Origin: Nematostella vectensis
Lineage: Eukaryota > Cnidaria > Anthozoa > Actiniaria > Edwardsiidae
Assembly (NCBI RefSeq): GCF_932526225.1
Contig: NC_064041.1
Coordinates: 14,790,951 to 14,854,950 of the forward strand
DNA length: 64,000 bases
Reading direction: 5' to 3'
The position numbers were made by a program, and so were the translations under genes. The notes beneath the pieces were generated by a model. It ran no database searches and had not been told where the DNA came from. It saw only the letters and a program-made list of their open reading frames with translations. Of this stretch, positions 24,601-39,600 are shown in pieces; within the stretch, counting starts at the first letter, position 1; each line of letters opens with the position of its first letter.

Positions 24601-27600
24601 ACTTCATAAAGGATAAAGGATAAAGGATCTTATCCGTTTATAAGACCTGCGTAACGGCAATCTTGTTTTGTTTCCTGTTTTCAATGTTTTAAATGCTAAT
24701 CAGTTTAAAATCGATTATTATAAAGCTTACCATGCACTCTCTGTATTAAACGTCAGCGAAATTACACAGAGGCGTAAAACATGTCATTTCAACCTATTTT
24801 TGTTGATTTATTTGCGTTTTCCCACCACGCCTAGGTCAACCACATATTTTTTTTCTACTGCTTGTCTGTAGTCTTTTAGTCACACGACTCATGAGGGACT
24901 TTTTCTTTTCTCTTAGGAATCGTCTTCACCAACATAGAGCCAAACAAGACCTTACCTGTCCACGTGACCTACAAGATACGAATGAACGCTACCTACTTCA
25001 CGCCAGCCACTGACCGCATCCGTGACAGCTATTGGAGGCCTGGGCCCCAGTCTTGGGGTCAAAGCTATTACGACCTCGGTTTCGTGTGGCTTCAGGACAA
25101 GATTGAGAGAGCTGTGGTGAACTTACACGCCATGAGGGAGGTGATTAAACCGGCGGTCTACCTTCACGAAATGCCCTATCCATGCTACTCCAAGGACAGG
25201 TGAGCTGACGAAAATATCAATTCTCCTCAGTTTTATGATATTGTTTAATGCGATTGGATATGGGGAGTTTAGTTTACAATAAAAGGTGGTCTATTTCCAC
25301 AAGATGGTATTCGTAAATGTTGTCAGCCCATTTAGAGAACTCTATTAATCTATCTCATTATCTAATCGTATCTCGTAAAATTTTAAGCGTTGCTCGTTGT
25401 TTCAACTAAAAATAATCCAACCGTAATTCTAAATCTTTATTTGTCAAGAGCCTCGATAAGTTGCACGGCTTTTCAGGCCTTTTTGTCTGTTATATTGATT
25501 GAATAAAGAAACTTTGATTCTAGGTTTATGCTGGTTATCCAGCACATGATGCCGCTATGCCTGACGGTCTCGTGGATTTACACGGTGGCCATTGTGGTTC
25601 GGTCCATCGTCTACGAGAAGGAGCAGCGGCTCAAGGAAGTCATGAAGATGATGGGACTCAGTAATGTGGTCCACTGGGTGGCTTGGTTCATCACTAGTGT
25701 CTCTGTCATGTCAATCACTGTCATGTTGCTGACAGTCATTCTGAAGGTAGTGATTGGATGATTGATTGATTGATTGATTGATTAATTGATTTTTTGTTTA
25801 TTTATGGCAGTCATTTTTAAGGTAATGATTGATTGATTTTCTTAGTTTTTTTTTGTTTCTGGCGGTCATTTTGAGGGTAATGATTGATAGATTGATTTTA
25901 TTCCTTTTTGTGTTTATTTCTGGCAGTCATTCTGAATGTAAGTTTTTTTTTTAAATTTATCGAGTCAACAACAATAGTTACTACAATACATTCCGAGACA
26001 ATACTAATGCAAAATTATACAAAACAGAAAGGTTAATTCAAAAGGGCAGGTGCAACGGGACTTGGAGTTCCATGCTAAGCACTACCTTGCAATAAATGAA
26101 CTAAATTTAAATCAAATTATAAAATATATTAAATCAAACTATTATCAACATGCACAGGTAGGTAATGAGGCGGTTTAAAAAATGTTTTGGAAAATCGCAA
26201 GATTGCCAGTAAGCCTTTTCATTTGTTTCCTTTGTAATTTTTACGATAAAATTGAAAAATAATCATGCAGTATCTTAGAAATTGGCTTTGGCTGACCAAA
26301 TTCTCCAGAAGAACTGCAAAAAACAATGCAAATGGTTTATTTTCTTCCTAAATGCTGCCAGAATGGCAGAACATTGGTTTTCAGGAAGACTGATGTAAAG
26401 TCAATCAAACTTATTTCATCCTTTATTTACTTAAACCGGGCCACTATTAATTCAAACTGTAGAGCTATTGTTGATATAAATTAAATCTTTCAATACTTGC
26501 GGGTGTCATTAGAAATGTTGATTCAATCAATACGTTATTCGTTATATGCCTGTTATTTGGTTATTAGTCTCCTGGTTTCAACAAACAATGATATCAAGGG
26601 ACCATGATGTAAGAGAACGAATCCCCCGTATTATGGTATGTTCCAATGATGACGTCCGTGAAAACTATTTTTAGAACAAGCAGTTATTTTTAGATACGTC
26701 TCTGATTGGTTAGCTCTCATGTTTCCTAGCAACATGAGTCTTACGCGCGATCACATCTTGAGCAATGTGATCCGACAAAGGATGTTTTGGAAATCTTTTT
26801 GACCGAAAATACCTTCCTTTTTTTTTTTGAACGCTGAGAAAAATGATCTTCTATAGAGTACGCTGGAGCCAATCAACTGTTTCTGGGACATTAAAATGCA
26901 TAAAGTGCGTGATTTTAGGCTCTGAGATCAACTTCCCCAGTAAACAATTTTCACTGCTGATTCGCAAATTATAACACAACAATGAATCATAAATCTGTGT
27001 TTACAAAACACAATTCTCTTCCAATTCCCTTTTAATGAAAAAAGATACATCCCGAACTTAATACCATTATATTCACACCGATATTACAAATGAAAGGTTT
27101 CAAGTCTTTATAATGAAGTAAATCTTATCCCAGTGACAAGTTCATTCATCTAAAAATGTAATAAATCAAAGAAAAATAAAGGCCTTCTTGTATTAAAATA
27201 CATAACATAGACTCTGAGAATGCCTAGGTATTCTATCTCACCGAATTGCAGAGAAAAATAACTTTTTAGGAGTCTGCACGATGCATCTTGAATGAACTCC
27301 AAATTCACCGTCTCCCCGACGTCTTCCCGTTCAATTATTTATATAACATTTAGGTAACTGAAGATTAGATAACTTAACAGATAACAGGACACCACCCCAT
27401 GAGTAGCATTGTGATAATGAGCCTTGAAGAGCAGCTAAAAGGATAAAAACGGGTAGCGAAAGAAGTAAAAAAGTGCAGAGGGAAAAAAATTGCTGTGAAA
27501 TTGTACTAGCTCGTGGTGCCCATAACCAAATATGGCGCGACAAACCATGTATGGATGCTATGATTGACAAGCTCGCACAATCTAAAAATAGCTTTCATGA

Positions 27601-30600
27601 ACGACTTCGTGGGCCACGGGGATTCGTTCTCTTATATCATGGTCTCTTGCTTTAATAAACCTCTAATTTCAATTCATCTGAGATCGTCAAACCTAAACAA
27701 ACAACGCACCTTTCATTAGATTAAATATTCGATTTTATATCACCTACAAATTTGTTATGTACAGCCGCTTTAGTGCCTTAAGGTTAGTTGTACGAGACTG
27801 TCGATCTTGGACAGACCATTCTAAGAGGGGGAAAGCCATACACGCGTGAACCCTCGGCGATGTCTCTAGCAGAAACCATGGATGGAAATTTATCAATTCT
27901 CAAATTTCCCATAGAGCAAACTATTAGCTCAATGTCCAGACAATTGAGTCGATCCTTATCATATTTGCCAACTCGCTTGCCGTTGTCGTGTTTACAAGAA
28001 AGACTTTTTGTCTGAAAAAATCTCAATGGTGGGTCACAATAAGCATCCATATCCATCGGCTAATTCAAGCGAGTAACCAAGATATTTTCAATCAAATATC
28101 GTTAATAACATATCAGACTTCTTTCGATATTTTCCTTTATTTTCTTATTTTCCTAGTTTCCTTGCGAATAAACCGCTGTATTTTCAATGATAAACAATAA
28201 CATTTGAGGTGATCGACTTTCTTTAAAGTAGTGCTATCATATAGATTTAAAAATTGCTTCAGTAACACCCAATTTGCTATTTCTTATGGGGACGAATTGC
28301 TTTGGCCACTCCCCCGTGCTATACCTAAGGATTTTTAAGGGTCATGATTGTAACTAGCCTCGTAGCGACCGCGTCACTCTCATTCTTCAGTTTTATTAAG
28401 ACTTTGGACTCACCGTACTTCGAAAATCCATTATGTTTAGTATATTACATATTGAGAAATAGCTGACATTGTTAGAATTTTAATTAAAAGATAAAGCAAA
28501 CAACACGACGTCTCTTGAAATTAGGCTTAAAATTATATTGATCATTTTCTGTTTGTTTATTCACTTCAATAATCAATTATTTACTGCAGTCATTCTGTAT
28601 ATACTTGATTTTGTTTAGATTGAAACAGATGCTCTCACAAATCCAGGACTGAATGATTCAAAGAAGAAAGCATGTCCAATAATACCTCTTTTTCCGCGTT
28701 TTCTGTGGGACGACGATACGTCGAAATTGTCCAGTCAATTCTGATCATCATTACCAACGCTTTTGCACTTATCGTGTTCACAAGGAAGACTTTTCGCCTC
28801 AAAAAATCGAGTTACCTTCTCGTAAACTTAACCATGGCTGACCTTTTAGTTGGAGTAACATTGCTCTCGACCAGTTCTCAATACCTGTACAATAGAAGCA
28901 TAGACATTGATCTGTCTAAGATACTCGGACCCTTTCACTCAATTTCCCTCCTTTGCTCATTGTTTTCGTTATCTGCCATCGCAGTAGAGAGAACGTACGC
29001 CGTAGCATCACCATTCAAGCATCGCCAACTGACAAGATGCCATTATACCATATTGATTGCGGTACCATGGATGACATCTCTTCTTTTGCACGTCAATCCT
29101 CTTCCCCAAACCTATGAAAGACATTTTGAAACAATAAGGATGGCTATAGGTCTTGTTGCACTTTTAGTGATAATCGTGTGTTATCTTGTGATTTGGGTAA
29201 AAGCCAAGTCAAGAACAGCGGCACGCAACAATAGAAAAACCGAATCAAACATCAAACTTGCCAAGTCTCTGTTGATCGTGATTTTTGTTTCATATACCTG
29301 TTTCATCCCCGCTGCAGTTTGTATCTTGTTAAATTTTTGGTCAGAAAGCAAAGCCATAGACAATTATTATACCTACGTTCTCTATTTAAACTCGATGTTA
29401 AATTTTGTAGTGTACTTTTTGCGAATGCCAGAGTTTAGGAAGGAGTTGTTAGTGATCTTTGGTGGATGTAAGCCACGTAGGGCCCAAGAAACTAACATTG
29501 AACTTCGTATGGAAGCTTTCGTGATTCGAAATAACCAAGCGCAAGTTTGAGTGAACAGTCGATGTTAAAGTCCTGATATAAAGTCCTTCCAGTCAAGTCA
29601 GCATAGTGAGTGAACAGTCAAGGTTAAAGTCCTGATATAAAGTCCTTCCAGTCAAGTCAGGATAGTGAGGCCTGGAGGAGACGGGACCTAAAAGAGAAAT
29701 CTTTCCTCGTTGGCTAAGATCCATAAAGAGCCCCTAGCAGCCACGCCTTGGTTTTTGTTGTCATTTTATATTGCAAGCCACAAATGTGCATAAATCTCGA
29801 AATAACTATGTAAAAAAAAGTTTGATACTTTATTTCCAAAAATAAGATGTAGCTCATCCCAAACCTATTATAATAATTTTATTAAATGTGATTTAATATT
29901 ATAAGATCTAACGAGTTTCATATTAAACTTTGCGGATACTGCTGTGACTCTGCGCTGTTTAAAGTCATATCAATATATCTTGTGCAAATTATCATTGAAG
30001 TTTTTAGATTGAGAAGCCCTAGTCGAGCCGTGCAAACTTTACAAATGAATTTGAGAGATTAAATGTGTAGTATTTATATAGCTCAACCTATCATTGCGAA
30101 AATGACCACAGGCGCTTCACATATGACTGACTTTAGATCCGGACTGCTCTACTCTACAATCACGAGTGTTTGTTAGTATGTAAGCTCTGTCACTAAAGAT
30201 GGAGACCGCGTCCCCTGCGGTTCTTTTACGTCCCCCAATACATGTTAAAGTGGCACTCGCACGCTTTTTCTATGATAAAATATATATATAAAAAAAAAAT
30301 GTGGAACGTAACAGAATATCTTCCTGATTTTTACGCCCAAGTGTAATAAATAGAAAATGGTAAACCGTTAAGTATTTATGCAATTTCTAGGTTTGAATAA
30401 AGGTGCAGCCTGTTCCGAAACCTAAAAGTACTTATTTTTAATCTATGAATACCATCCGCTCGATGTAAGGAGTTGTATTTATCTAAAAGAACCAAGGTAA
30501 TTTAATATACCTGGATATTTAAAATTTCATTAAATTGTTTTTTTTGGGGGGTGTCGAGGTCCGCGGACTCATAATAATTATTGCGTTTAAATTAACTGAT

Positions 30601-33600
30601 TTCGGCGTATCAAAGCTTTCTGGGAGCATTGCCTCTATTTGTTATAACTATAGCGTTCTACATATCCCACATAAAAAATCTCACTGCCCCTAAAAGATAT
30701 CATAAATGGGATAACCACGATCTTTTTTGTTCTATGTTTTCAACCATCCGTTCTGTGCGGTTACACTTAGTTGTTGATTAATGCTTGTGTTCAGTTTTAT
30801 CCCTTTTCGATGAGAGGTACCGTTAATAACGCCACAATCGTAGTCAATCTGTGTTTACAATAGAAAGAATAATTTTCCTTCTGTTTTTCCCCACAGTATT
30901 GAAAAGTAATCACATTCATTTGCCCTCTCTTCTTTCTTTCCCCACAGTATGGCAAAGTCCTCGCATTCATTTACTTAACACTCCTGTCTTTCCCCACAGT
31001 ATCCCAAAGTCCTCGCATTATTTTACTTAACACTTCTGTCTTTCCCCACAGTATGGCAAAGTCCTCGCATTATTTTACTTAACACTCCTGTCTTTTCCCA
31101 CAGTATGGCAAAGTCCTCGCATTATTTTACTTAACACTCCTGTCTTTTCCCACAGTATGGCAAAGTCCTCGCATTATTTTACTTAACACTCCTGTCTTTC
31201 CCCACAGTATGGCAAAGTCCTCGCATTATTTTACTTAACACTCCTGTCTTTTCCCACAGTATGGCAAAGTCCTCGCATTATTTTACTTAACACTCCTGTC
31301 TTTCCCCACAGTATGGCAAAGTCCTCGCATTATTTTACTTAACACTCCTGTCTTTTCCCACAGTATGGCAAAGTCCTCGCATTATTTTACTTAACACTCC
31401 TGTCTTTCCCCACAGTATGGCAAAGTCCTCGCATTATTTTACTTAACACTTCTGTCTTTCCCCACAGTATGGCAAAGTCCTCGCATTATTTTACTTAACA
31501 CTCCTGTCTTTCCCCACAGTATGGCAAAGTCCTCGCATTATTTTACTTAACACTCCTGTCTTTCTCCACAGTATGGCAAAGTCCTCGCATTATTTTACTT
31601 AACACTCCTGTCTTTTCCCACAGTATGGCAAAGTCCTCGCATTATTTTACTTAACACTCCTGTCTTTCTCCACAGTATGGCAAAGTCCTCGCATTATTTT
31701 ACTTAACACTCCTGTCTTTTCCCACAGTATGGCAAAGTCCTCGCATTATTTTACTTAACACTTCTGTCTTTCCCCACAGTATCCCAAAGTCCTCGCATTA
31801 TTTTACTTAACACTCCTGTCTTTTCCCACAGTATGGCAAAGTACTCGCATGATTTTACTTAACACTCCTGTCTTTCCCCACAGTATGGCAAAGTCCTCGC
31901 ATTATTTTACTTAACACTTCTGTCTTTCCCCACAGTATCCCAAAGTCCTCGCATTATTTTACTTAACACTCCTGTCTTTCCCACAGTATGGCAAAGTCCT
32001 CGCATTATTTTACTTAACACTTCTGTCTTTCCCCACAGTATGGCAAAGTACTCGCATTATTTTACTTAACACTTCTGTCTTTCCCCACAGTATGGCAAAG
32101 TACTCGCATCATTTTACTTAACACTCCTGTCTTTCCCCACAGTATGGCAAAGTACTCGCATTCAGTGACCCCCTGATCATATGGCTCTCTCTGATGCTGT
32201 TCGCCATCGTAACGATCGTCTTCTGCTTCCTGATAAGCGCCTTCTTCTCCAAGGCCAAGCTCGCGGCGGCGTGTGGCGGTATCATCTACTTCCTGACCTA
32301 CATGCCTTTCGTCTTCGTGTCCATCCGCGAAGGAGCGGCTCACGCTACGATCGAGAGCTCGGAGAAGATGGCCATCAGTTTGCTTTCCACCTCGGCGTTT
32401 GGCCTTGGCGCACGGTATTTCGCGCTTTACGAGGAGCAAGGCGAGGGCGTACAGTGGTCCAACATCGGGAAGAGCCCGGTAAGGCCTGGTACTAATGTGT
32501 CAAGGCTTGATCACGTGACACTGGTGCGACGTAATTCCGTTTCGAGGATGGTGCTCCGTAATGTCTGGTATATACTGTACTACGGAGTTTTGCCGTTATT
32601 ATTTCACACTGGCTCGAGCTTACGAAACTAATTTTAAGTTCATTAAAAAGAAAGAAAAATATAAATTATACGAGCTTGCTATTGATGGTGGAATTTGTGG
32701 TAGGCAAATCAGCAGTTTGGACACAGCAAACCTCTTTTGCTTTTTTTCTCTTTAAAGAAGCTGTTTCATGAAGACTAGGAATGTCGTCTACGTATATCCT
32801 TCATATATGGCTCACTATAGGGGTTTAAGATTGATGTTGGGGTTAGAGGCCTTATAGAGAACCATATATGAATGACCTACCTACTAATAGCTACAAGAGT
32901 TTTACAAAGCAATTCACAACATTCGACATTCGTTTTTTGCTGGTAGATCCGTGGAGACGACTTCAACCTCCTCAAGGTCCTTTACTTCCTGGTCTTCGAC
33001 ACTTTTCTCTACGTCATCCTGGTCTGGTACATCGAGGCCGTACATCCGGGATCTTATGGTCTTCCTAGACCGTGGTACTTTCCTATTCAACCGACCTATT
33101 GGTTCGGACACAATACAAACGCGTGTCCAAATCTGAGGAAGAAAAACTACCGAATGATGACGTCAGACGAGATGGAAGACTCGCCCCAGACCCCTGGACT
33201 TCTCGCGTACGAGAGGGAGCCCGTACATTTACCCCTGGGAGTCACAATAGATAATTTGCAAAAGGTATGTGGTCGTTGGCGAATACTTCATGCAAACACA
33301 ATTTGATACGTCTCAGCTTGTCCATAAATTGCGATTGTTATAGTTTGACTAAAGCACTCTACCCCTTGGTCGTACAACTACATAAAAGTTAAGAAAACAA
33401 GGTGGGAACAAGTCTTACAGTCAAGAACTGTAAAATTTCACCACCACTCGGGGCAGATTCACGTTCGAGAGTGCTCTTAACCACCATGTTAACCCCACTC
33501 TTTCCCGGGACCACAGGGACCCCGGGATCACAGGTGGCAGTTTCAGTGCATAATCTTTGTAAACGTAATTTCTTGAGAGGTTTCTTGGCTTCCCTAGATG

Positions 33601-36600
33601 ATGTTTTGATTATGTAGCAAGTGCACAAAGTGTTTCTCTTTATTTTCCAGTGATGCCTACATTACGAATCCAATACATCATAGATAATATTAATATATTT
33701 GATAAATCGAACACTTTCTGTTACTGCGCATAGCGTGTAAAGGCACTGCGCACAGCGTGTAAAGGCTAAGTGAATCCTGACTGTTTTTGTTGAAGGTCTA
33801 CAAATCTGGAACCAAGGCTGTGGATGGGCTAAATCTCAATCTGTACGAAGGCCAAATCATGTCCTTCCTTGGTCATAATGGCGCTGGTAAAACCACCACT
33901 ATGTCCATCCTCACCGGACTCTTCCCGCCCACAGCTGGGACGGGCTACATCTATGGACACGACATACGATTTGACATGGACAAGATCCGGCATAATCTGG
34001 GCATGTGTCCGCAACACAATGTGCTATTCGATGGGTGAGTGCTCATCAGCCCATATAAGGTAGATGGTGACGACGTTTTTCCCCTTATAAGGAGAGTGTC
34101 ATTAATTCGCTTATATAAGAAATACTCCCTTATAAGGAGCACCGTTACCCCTTATAAGGAATTTAACGTTATTTCCTTATAGGGAGAATAAAAATTTTCA
34201 CTTATAAGGGGTGTCACTTTATTCCCTTATAAAAAGAGTAAAGTTATTCACTTACATTGAGAGCAACATTATACCATTATAAGCGGTGTAACGTTATTCC
34301 CTTGTAAGGAGAGTAAAATTATTCACTTATAGGAGAGTGAGATTTTCCCTTATAAGCAAAGTAAAATGGCGGTGTGGTTTAGTCTGTTGCTGGGTTTTCA
34401 GGCTGACCGTGGACGAGCATCTCTGGTTCTACGCTCGTATGAAGGGGATGGCGGCGCATGCTGTGAAGACAGAAATGAACCAGTAAGATTTTATATTATT
34501 TTATATTTATATTACAATATTATATTAATAATTACTTATTGATTATTATTTAATTTTACGAGTTTACTTCCAGTGGATTACGTAACAATCTCCGATGATT
34601 TTTTATGAAAACCCAAAATATATTTCAAAATTGTGAAAGCAGTGTGTCTATTGTAAGTTTCTTTTAAGATGTGACTAATAATTTAGAGCGGATTGCCAGT
34701 AAGACAGCGCGGATTCTAATAGATTCTTTTGTCTGTTGTCGGTTTTGGTATCCGTCGGCCCTCCCTAGGTAAACTGGTGCTATTCCTGCCTATAATACAG
34801 TCATCAATGAGGGGGATGGTTCACGTGCCAGTATTCTTTCAGGTGACAAATCAGCAGTTTGCGAGACTGATAACGCGGTGGTGTATGTTTGCACTTGTAG
34901 GTTGGTTGAGGACATTGGTCTGCCAAACAAGCGAAACTGTGCGGTGGAGACCCTGAGTGGTGGCATGAAAAGGAAGCTGTCTGTTGCCATGGCATTCGTG
35001 GCAGGCTCCAGAACGGTGATCTTAGATGAGCCCACTGCAGGAGTAGACCCGTACGCCCGCAGAGCAATATGGGATCTCCTCATCAAGTACAAGAAAGGTA
35101 TATTACATCGCTAAGTCAATTATCCGATAGCTTAAACTAGCTTTCACCTCCGTCTACAATAAAATGCTGAACTACCAATGTTAAGAGGTGCTGGGAAATA
35201 GCTAGCTAAAATTTCCATTGTCTTGGGGTCAACTCATTGAGGCTTAGCAAGCTCAATACTATCCGGAGCTGGCGCTGTTCGCACGGGACCTTAGACTGCT
35301 TCAATTTCCGTGATTTCAGGCCGAACCATTCTCCTCTCCACACACTTCATGGAAGAAGCCGACATCCTCGGTGATCGCATCGCCATCATCTCAAGCGGCA
35401 AGCTCCGATGTGTTGGCTCCCCTCTCTACCTAAAACGACGCTTCGGCGAGGGCTACAACCTCACGCTTGTGAAAAAGAGCATTTCCTCCCCTCATGGGTC
35501 TATTGGGAGCTTTAGGAGAAGTACCAGTAGTAACTTGGAGGCAAGCAGGAGGAGCGTGAACTCCCAACAGGGGTATACTGGGGCCAGCTGCCCACCGGGG
35601 TCCACTGGGGCCCGACAAGGTTCCATTGGAAGCATTAGTACTGAATGTAATGTTGGCAGTAGTAGGATAAGCATGGATTCCCCTCTGGACTCTCTTGCCA
35701 ATGAGAGTCGCGTGGAGGTATCAAGTACTGAGACAGAGGCGGACAGAAGAAGCGGTTTTGTTTCGCCGAGGACCAGTGGAACTCTCACAGGTGAATGTTC
35801 TCAGCTTTTTTAGCCATTTTTACGAGCCTTGTGCTTTATTAATTTCGGGGTTTGCAAGGCAGAAGAGCTAAAATAGAAACCCCAAAAAATATTATCCATA
35901 AAGTTCGTGAATCCGAACGTGATTTTCGTCGGCTGGAATAAACCCTAGGAATTCGAAAAATACTAAAAAAAACTTTCATTAACTTAAGATAGTTTTATTG
36001 AAAGTTAATTTTCACCAAGGAAATCTCTGCTATTTTGTTTCAGATGCACTATTTCCTGGTGATCTGCCCACGCAGGAGGAGAAATTAACCAGTTTCATCA
36101 CCTCCCACATCTCGTCCGCTCAACTAAAGCACAAAACAAACCAGGAGTTCACTTTTATACTCCCCGATAACTCGATCAAGAGGGGAGCATTCAAAAAGCT
36201 CTTTGCTGACTTGGAGCAGAATATAGATGTGCTGGGAATTGATAGCTACGGCATTACTCATACTCTCCTCGAGGAAGTAAGCGATGGTGATGGCGATAAT
36301 GGTGATGAGGACGATAGTGATGGTTGGACAATAGAGATGTTTATGATGCTGATGGTGGTAATACTAATGATGATTATGGTGATGATGGTGGTGACGATGT
36401 CGATGGCTATGGCGATGATGATGGCGATGGTGATGGTTGAACAATAGAGATGTCGCTGATGTTGATGATTATGATGATGATGACGACGACGACGGTGACG
36501 ACGATGATGATGACGACGACGACGACGACGACGACGATGATGATGATGATGGTGGTAGTGGTAGTGGTGGTGAGGGTGGATGACGATGATGATGGTGATG

Positions 36601-39600
36601 ATGATGACGACGACGATTATGATGATGAAAATAACGATTTTATCAATTTGATCCTGGCTATGATAAATAATGTATTCGTAGAAATTAGAAATTTTCATTG
36701 GATATCAATTTTAATATTCTTTAATTGATTCATTCTAATAGGTTTTCCTGAAAGTAACAGATGTCTCATTAAACGAGACCGGTAAGTAAATGTTCGCGTT
36801 TTGACGCCTCAAGTTTTAACATGGTCTCTTGCTTTTATAAATCAATTATGTTCTTCATACATCATATAACCAAGGTTTTTTCAAAAGTGTAAACACTTTG
36901 ATACATCAAATAACCCTCGTATGGTTAATTGAGCATACGAGGGTTCTGACTGTTTAAATAAAGCGATTGTTTTTACTTTTTTATTTGTTAGATGATATAG
37001 ATCGGTGTTCGATTCATTTTATGATCATTCAGTGGGTGGTACCATAAGTATATGCTTTGAACCATATCCGTATGAATAACGCCCTTAATAGTGATTGTCA
37101 GCCGAAAATTATTTAGATTGAATTGAAGATTGGAAAGAGGAATTTCTAAATCATCCTCGATCAAAGATATCCATGCTCCAATTTTAGACTTAAGCGGTTT
37201 TTGGTGAACAGCAAAAAGAAATTTTCAGCGCATCTAGTTCCTATGTCAGGTAGATGATAAACACCTCACTAGGTTTAGATATCCATATGCAGCTATGCTT
37301 ATTTTGGCTGTTGATATTTTCGTGTAGTACACTTTCATATCACATTCATCTATCCAATATTTATTCTATATCGCTGTTCCATACGTATGTTACGTAATCA
37401 ACTTTTAATTACATTATCATTGAGATTTGACAGTTTTTGTCGTCGTCTTGTTACATTAAAAGGAAGCCATTGAATCCGACGAAATGCTAATGCTCGAATT
37501 ATTAGCGAAATCAATATATTCAGACAGGCGAAAAACAGCTACCTTGTGTTTATTATTTTCCTGTTTCCATCTCACCTACGCACATCACCTGGATGCTTCT
37601 ACGGCTCGTCATTTTTCTTCCTAAGTTATACCATGGAATTTCACCACCTTTAGCATAATTGTGTTTTTCCCCTTTCGTTCTGATTTCAGGTTTGTTTGTA
37701 TTTGTGCATTGATAAAGAATAGTTATCAATTATTTCGGGCATAAGCAATTTCGAAAATTGCAATTACTGTCCGTTTTAATTAAAATTGTTGTTATATGAA
37801 AGTTGTTAGTTCTAGAAGAACAGATAAGCATGTGATCACCCCTTCGGGCTTCAATCGTCCATACTTATGTTTACAGTTGGGTGAATAGCATATCTATACC
37901 GTATGTGTACTATATCACCAGTAAAATGAAACCTAAAAACCTCCATTGTTGGAGTCTCTTTTGAATGGAATTTGACTTCTCTGAATGATCAGTGTTTCTT
38001 CAAATGGTTCACAGAGGTTTACTACGCTAAAATATCAATGTGTCCTCAGCCTGCGTAGCAATCGCCAAGGGCTTGGGAAACTAAGGAATAGACCGCTCGC
38101 TCCTGGAGGAGAGGATTGAGCGACTCGCCCGTGCGCGCCCCTTGTTTCCTTCTCTTTTCTTTCCCAACCCTTTGGGCTTGCTACGTAGGCTAATGTGTCC
38201 TCGAATAACACACGAAGCTGCGGTGTTGGAATCTCTAAAAAAGCATTCTAATTTTACAACGCTAAAAGATCAATGTGTCCCCTTAGGCTCTTCCAATTTG
38301 ACCTCCCTAAACCAATACTGCAGTGTCTTTAAATAGTCCACGTACTGAAAGGAAAATACCCACAGCGTGAAAAAGGAAAAAAACTCGGCAGGACCATTGT
38401 TCGTGAGATGTTACGTAACGATGTATACAATTTGACACTTGACTGGCCATGCGTGCAGTGAGAATAAAAAGAGCTCGGCAGGACCATTGTTCCGGAGATA
38501 TTACGTAACGATGAAGACGATTTGACACTTGGCCATGTGAACAGTGTTGTTTTTCTTCCGAAAAAATCATAACAAATAGGTGAAAGCCATTCAAATACCG
38601 TGGAAAAACCACAGACCGAGTCTTAAGTGAAAAAAAAAATATGGATGCGAATCATATAAATTCGCACCCTATGTTTGATCAAATGTTGTGGCCTCCAACC
38701 ATCTGTTTGTAGATTCTTCATATGATAATGGATGGAACAAAGCCGGTAAAAATGGAATTATAATTATGAAAACTCAGTTTAATGTGTCCTTTTGAGCTTA
38801 CGGTAATTTTCGCTTTTGAATGACTTTTATCACTTTAGGTGACATAGAAAGTCGTGAAATTAATAACCCAAAGCTGTCAGCAGAAATGTAATGACAAGTC
38901 GTAATGATAAGCAATGTCAGGATTATGGAATAAGTTCGATGCTATTCATTTGTTTGTTAAGAGGCAGGATGCTATACATTATATGCTTTCAAAATGAAGT
39001 ATAACTCTTTAAGTTGATTTATGTTGACTCTGTAAGCATTTGCCAATTAAGGACAAAATACCGATGTTTTAGTAATTTACGTGTACAAGTTTTATTTCTG
39101 CCCAGGGCCATTTGAAACATAATTAATGCGTTCGATCACACACCTTTCTCCGCACATTCCTCGCTAAATGTATTAACGATAAGTGTGGTTAAACGACTGA
39201 CCATACATCCTTACTCGTACTCTTTTCCTTTTTAACTTGCCGATACCGATTGCTGCAATTTGTATTAGCTACAATCTAGCTCTTCAGTTATTCGACCTAG
39301 GATATAACACAAACACCAAGGCGCCTCTTCTCCTGAGTGGTGCATCTGCTATTTAAATGCCGTGCCATAAACGGTTCTTCAGTTTCAGCGAAGTGTTACC
39401 GGTGTTGTCGACAAGAGTACAACGAAGCAAAAAGTTGCTCATTCTCGGCTCTTATTAGCTCTTTGCTCTACGCTGCGTATTGCCCTCACGATTCATTCAA
39501 GTTGACACTAAACTCGATGCAGACCATACCTCAATGAAGACATCCTAACTTGTTCTGTATTGGCTTATTCGCTAACCGTATGAATGTGATACGATTGAAG

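Noticed and set aside
27473-27655. Small conserved protein gene ([12 protein letters not shown]) shared by two loci
   Set aside because: Both copies are inside the terminal part of a transposon and overlap its inverted repeat; conservation reflects shared descent of the element, and no selection on the peptide can be shown.
30888-32160. CRISPR array
   Set aside because: Units are head-to-tail without unique spacers, carry a eukaryotic acceptor and exon start, and lie in an animal gene.
36258-36728. His-, Asp- and Met-rich ORFs
   Set aside because: Trinucleotide repeat artefacts in ABCA2 intron 20; the real coding ends at the 36276 donor.
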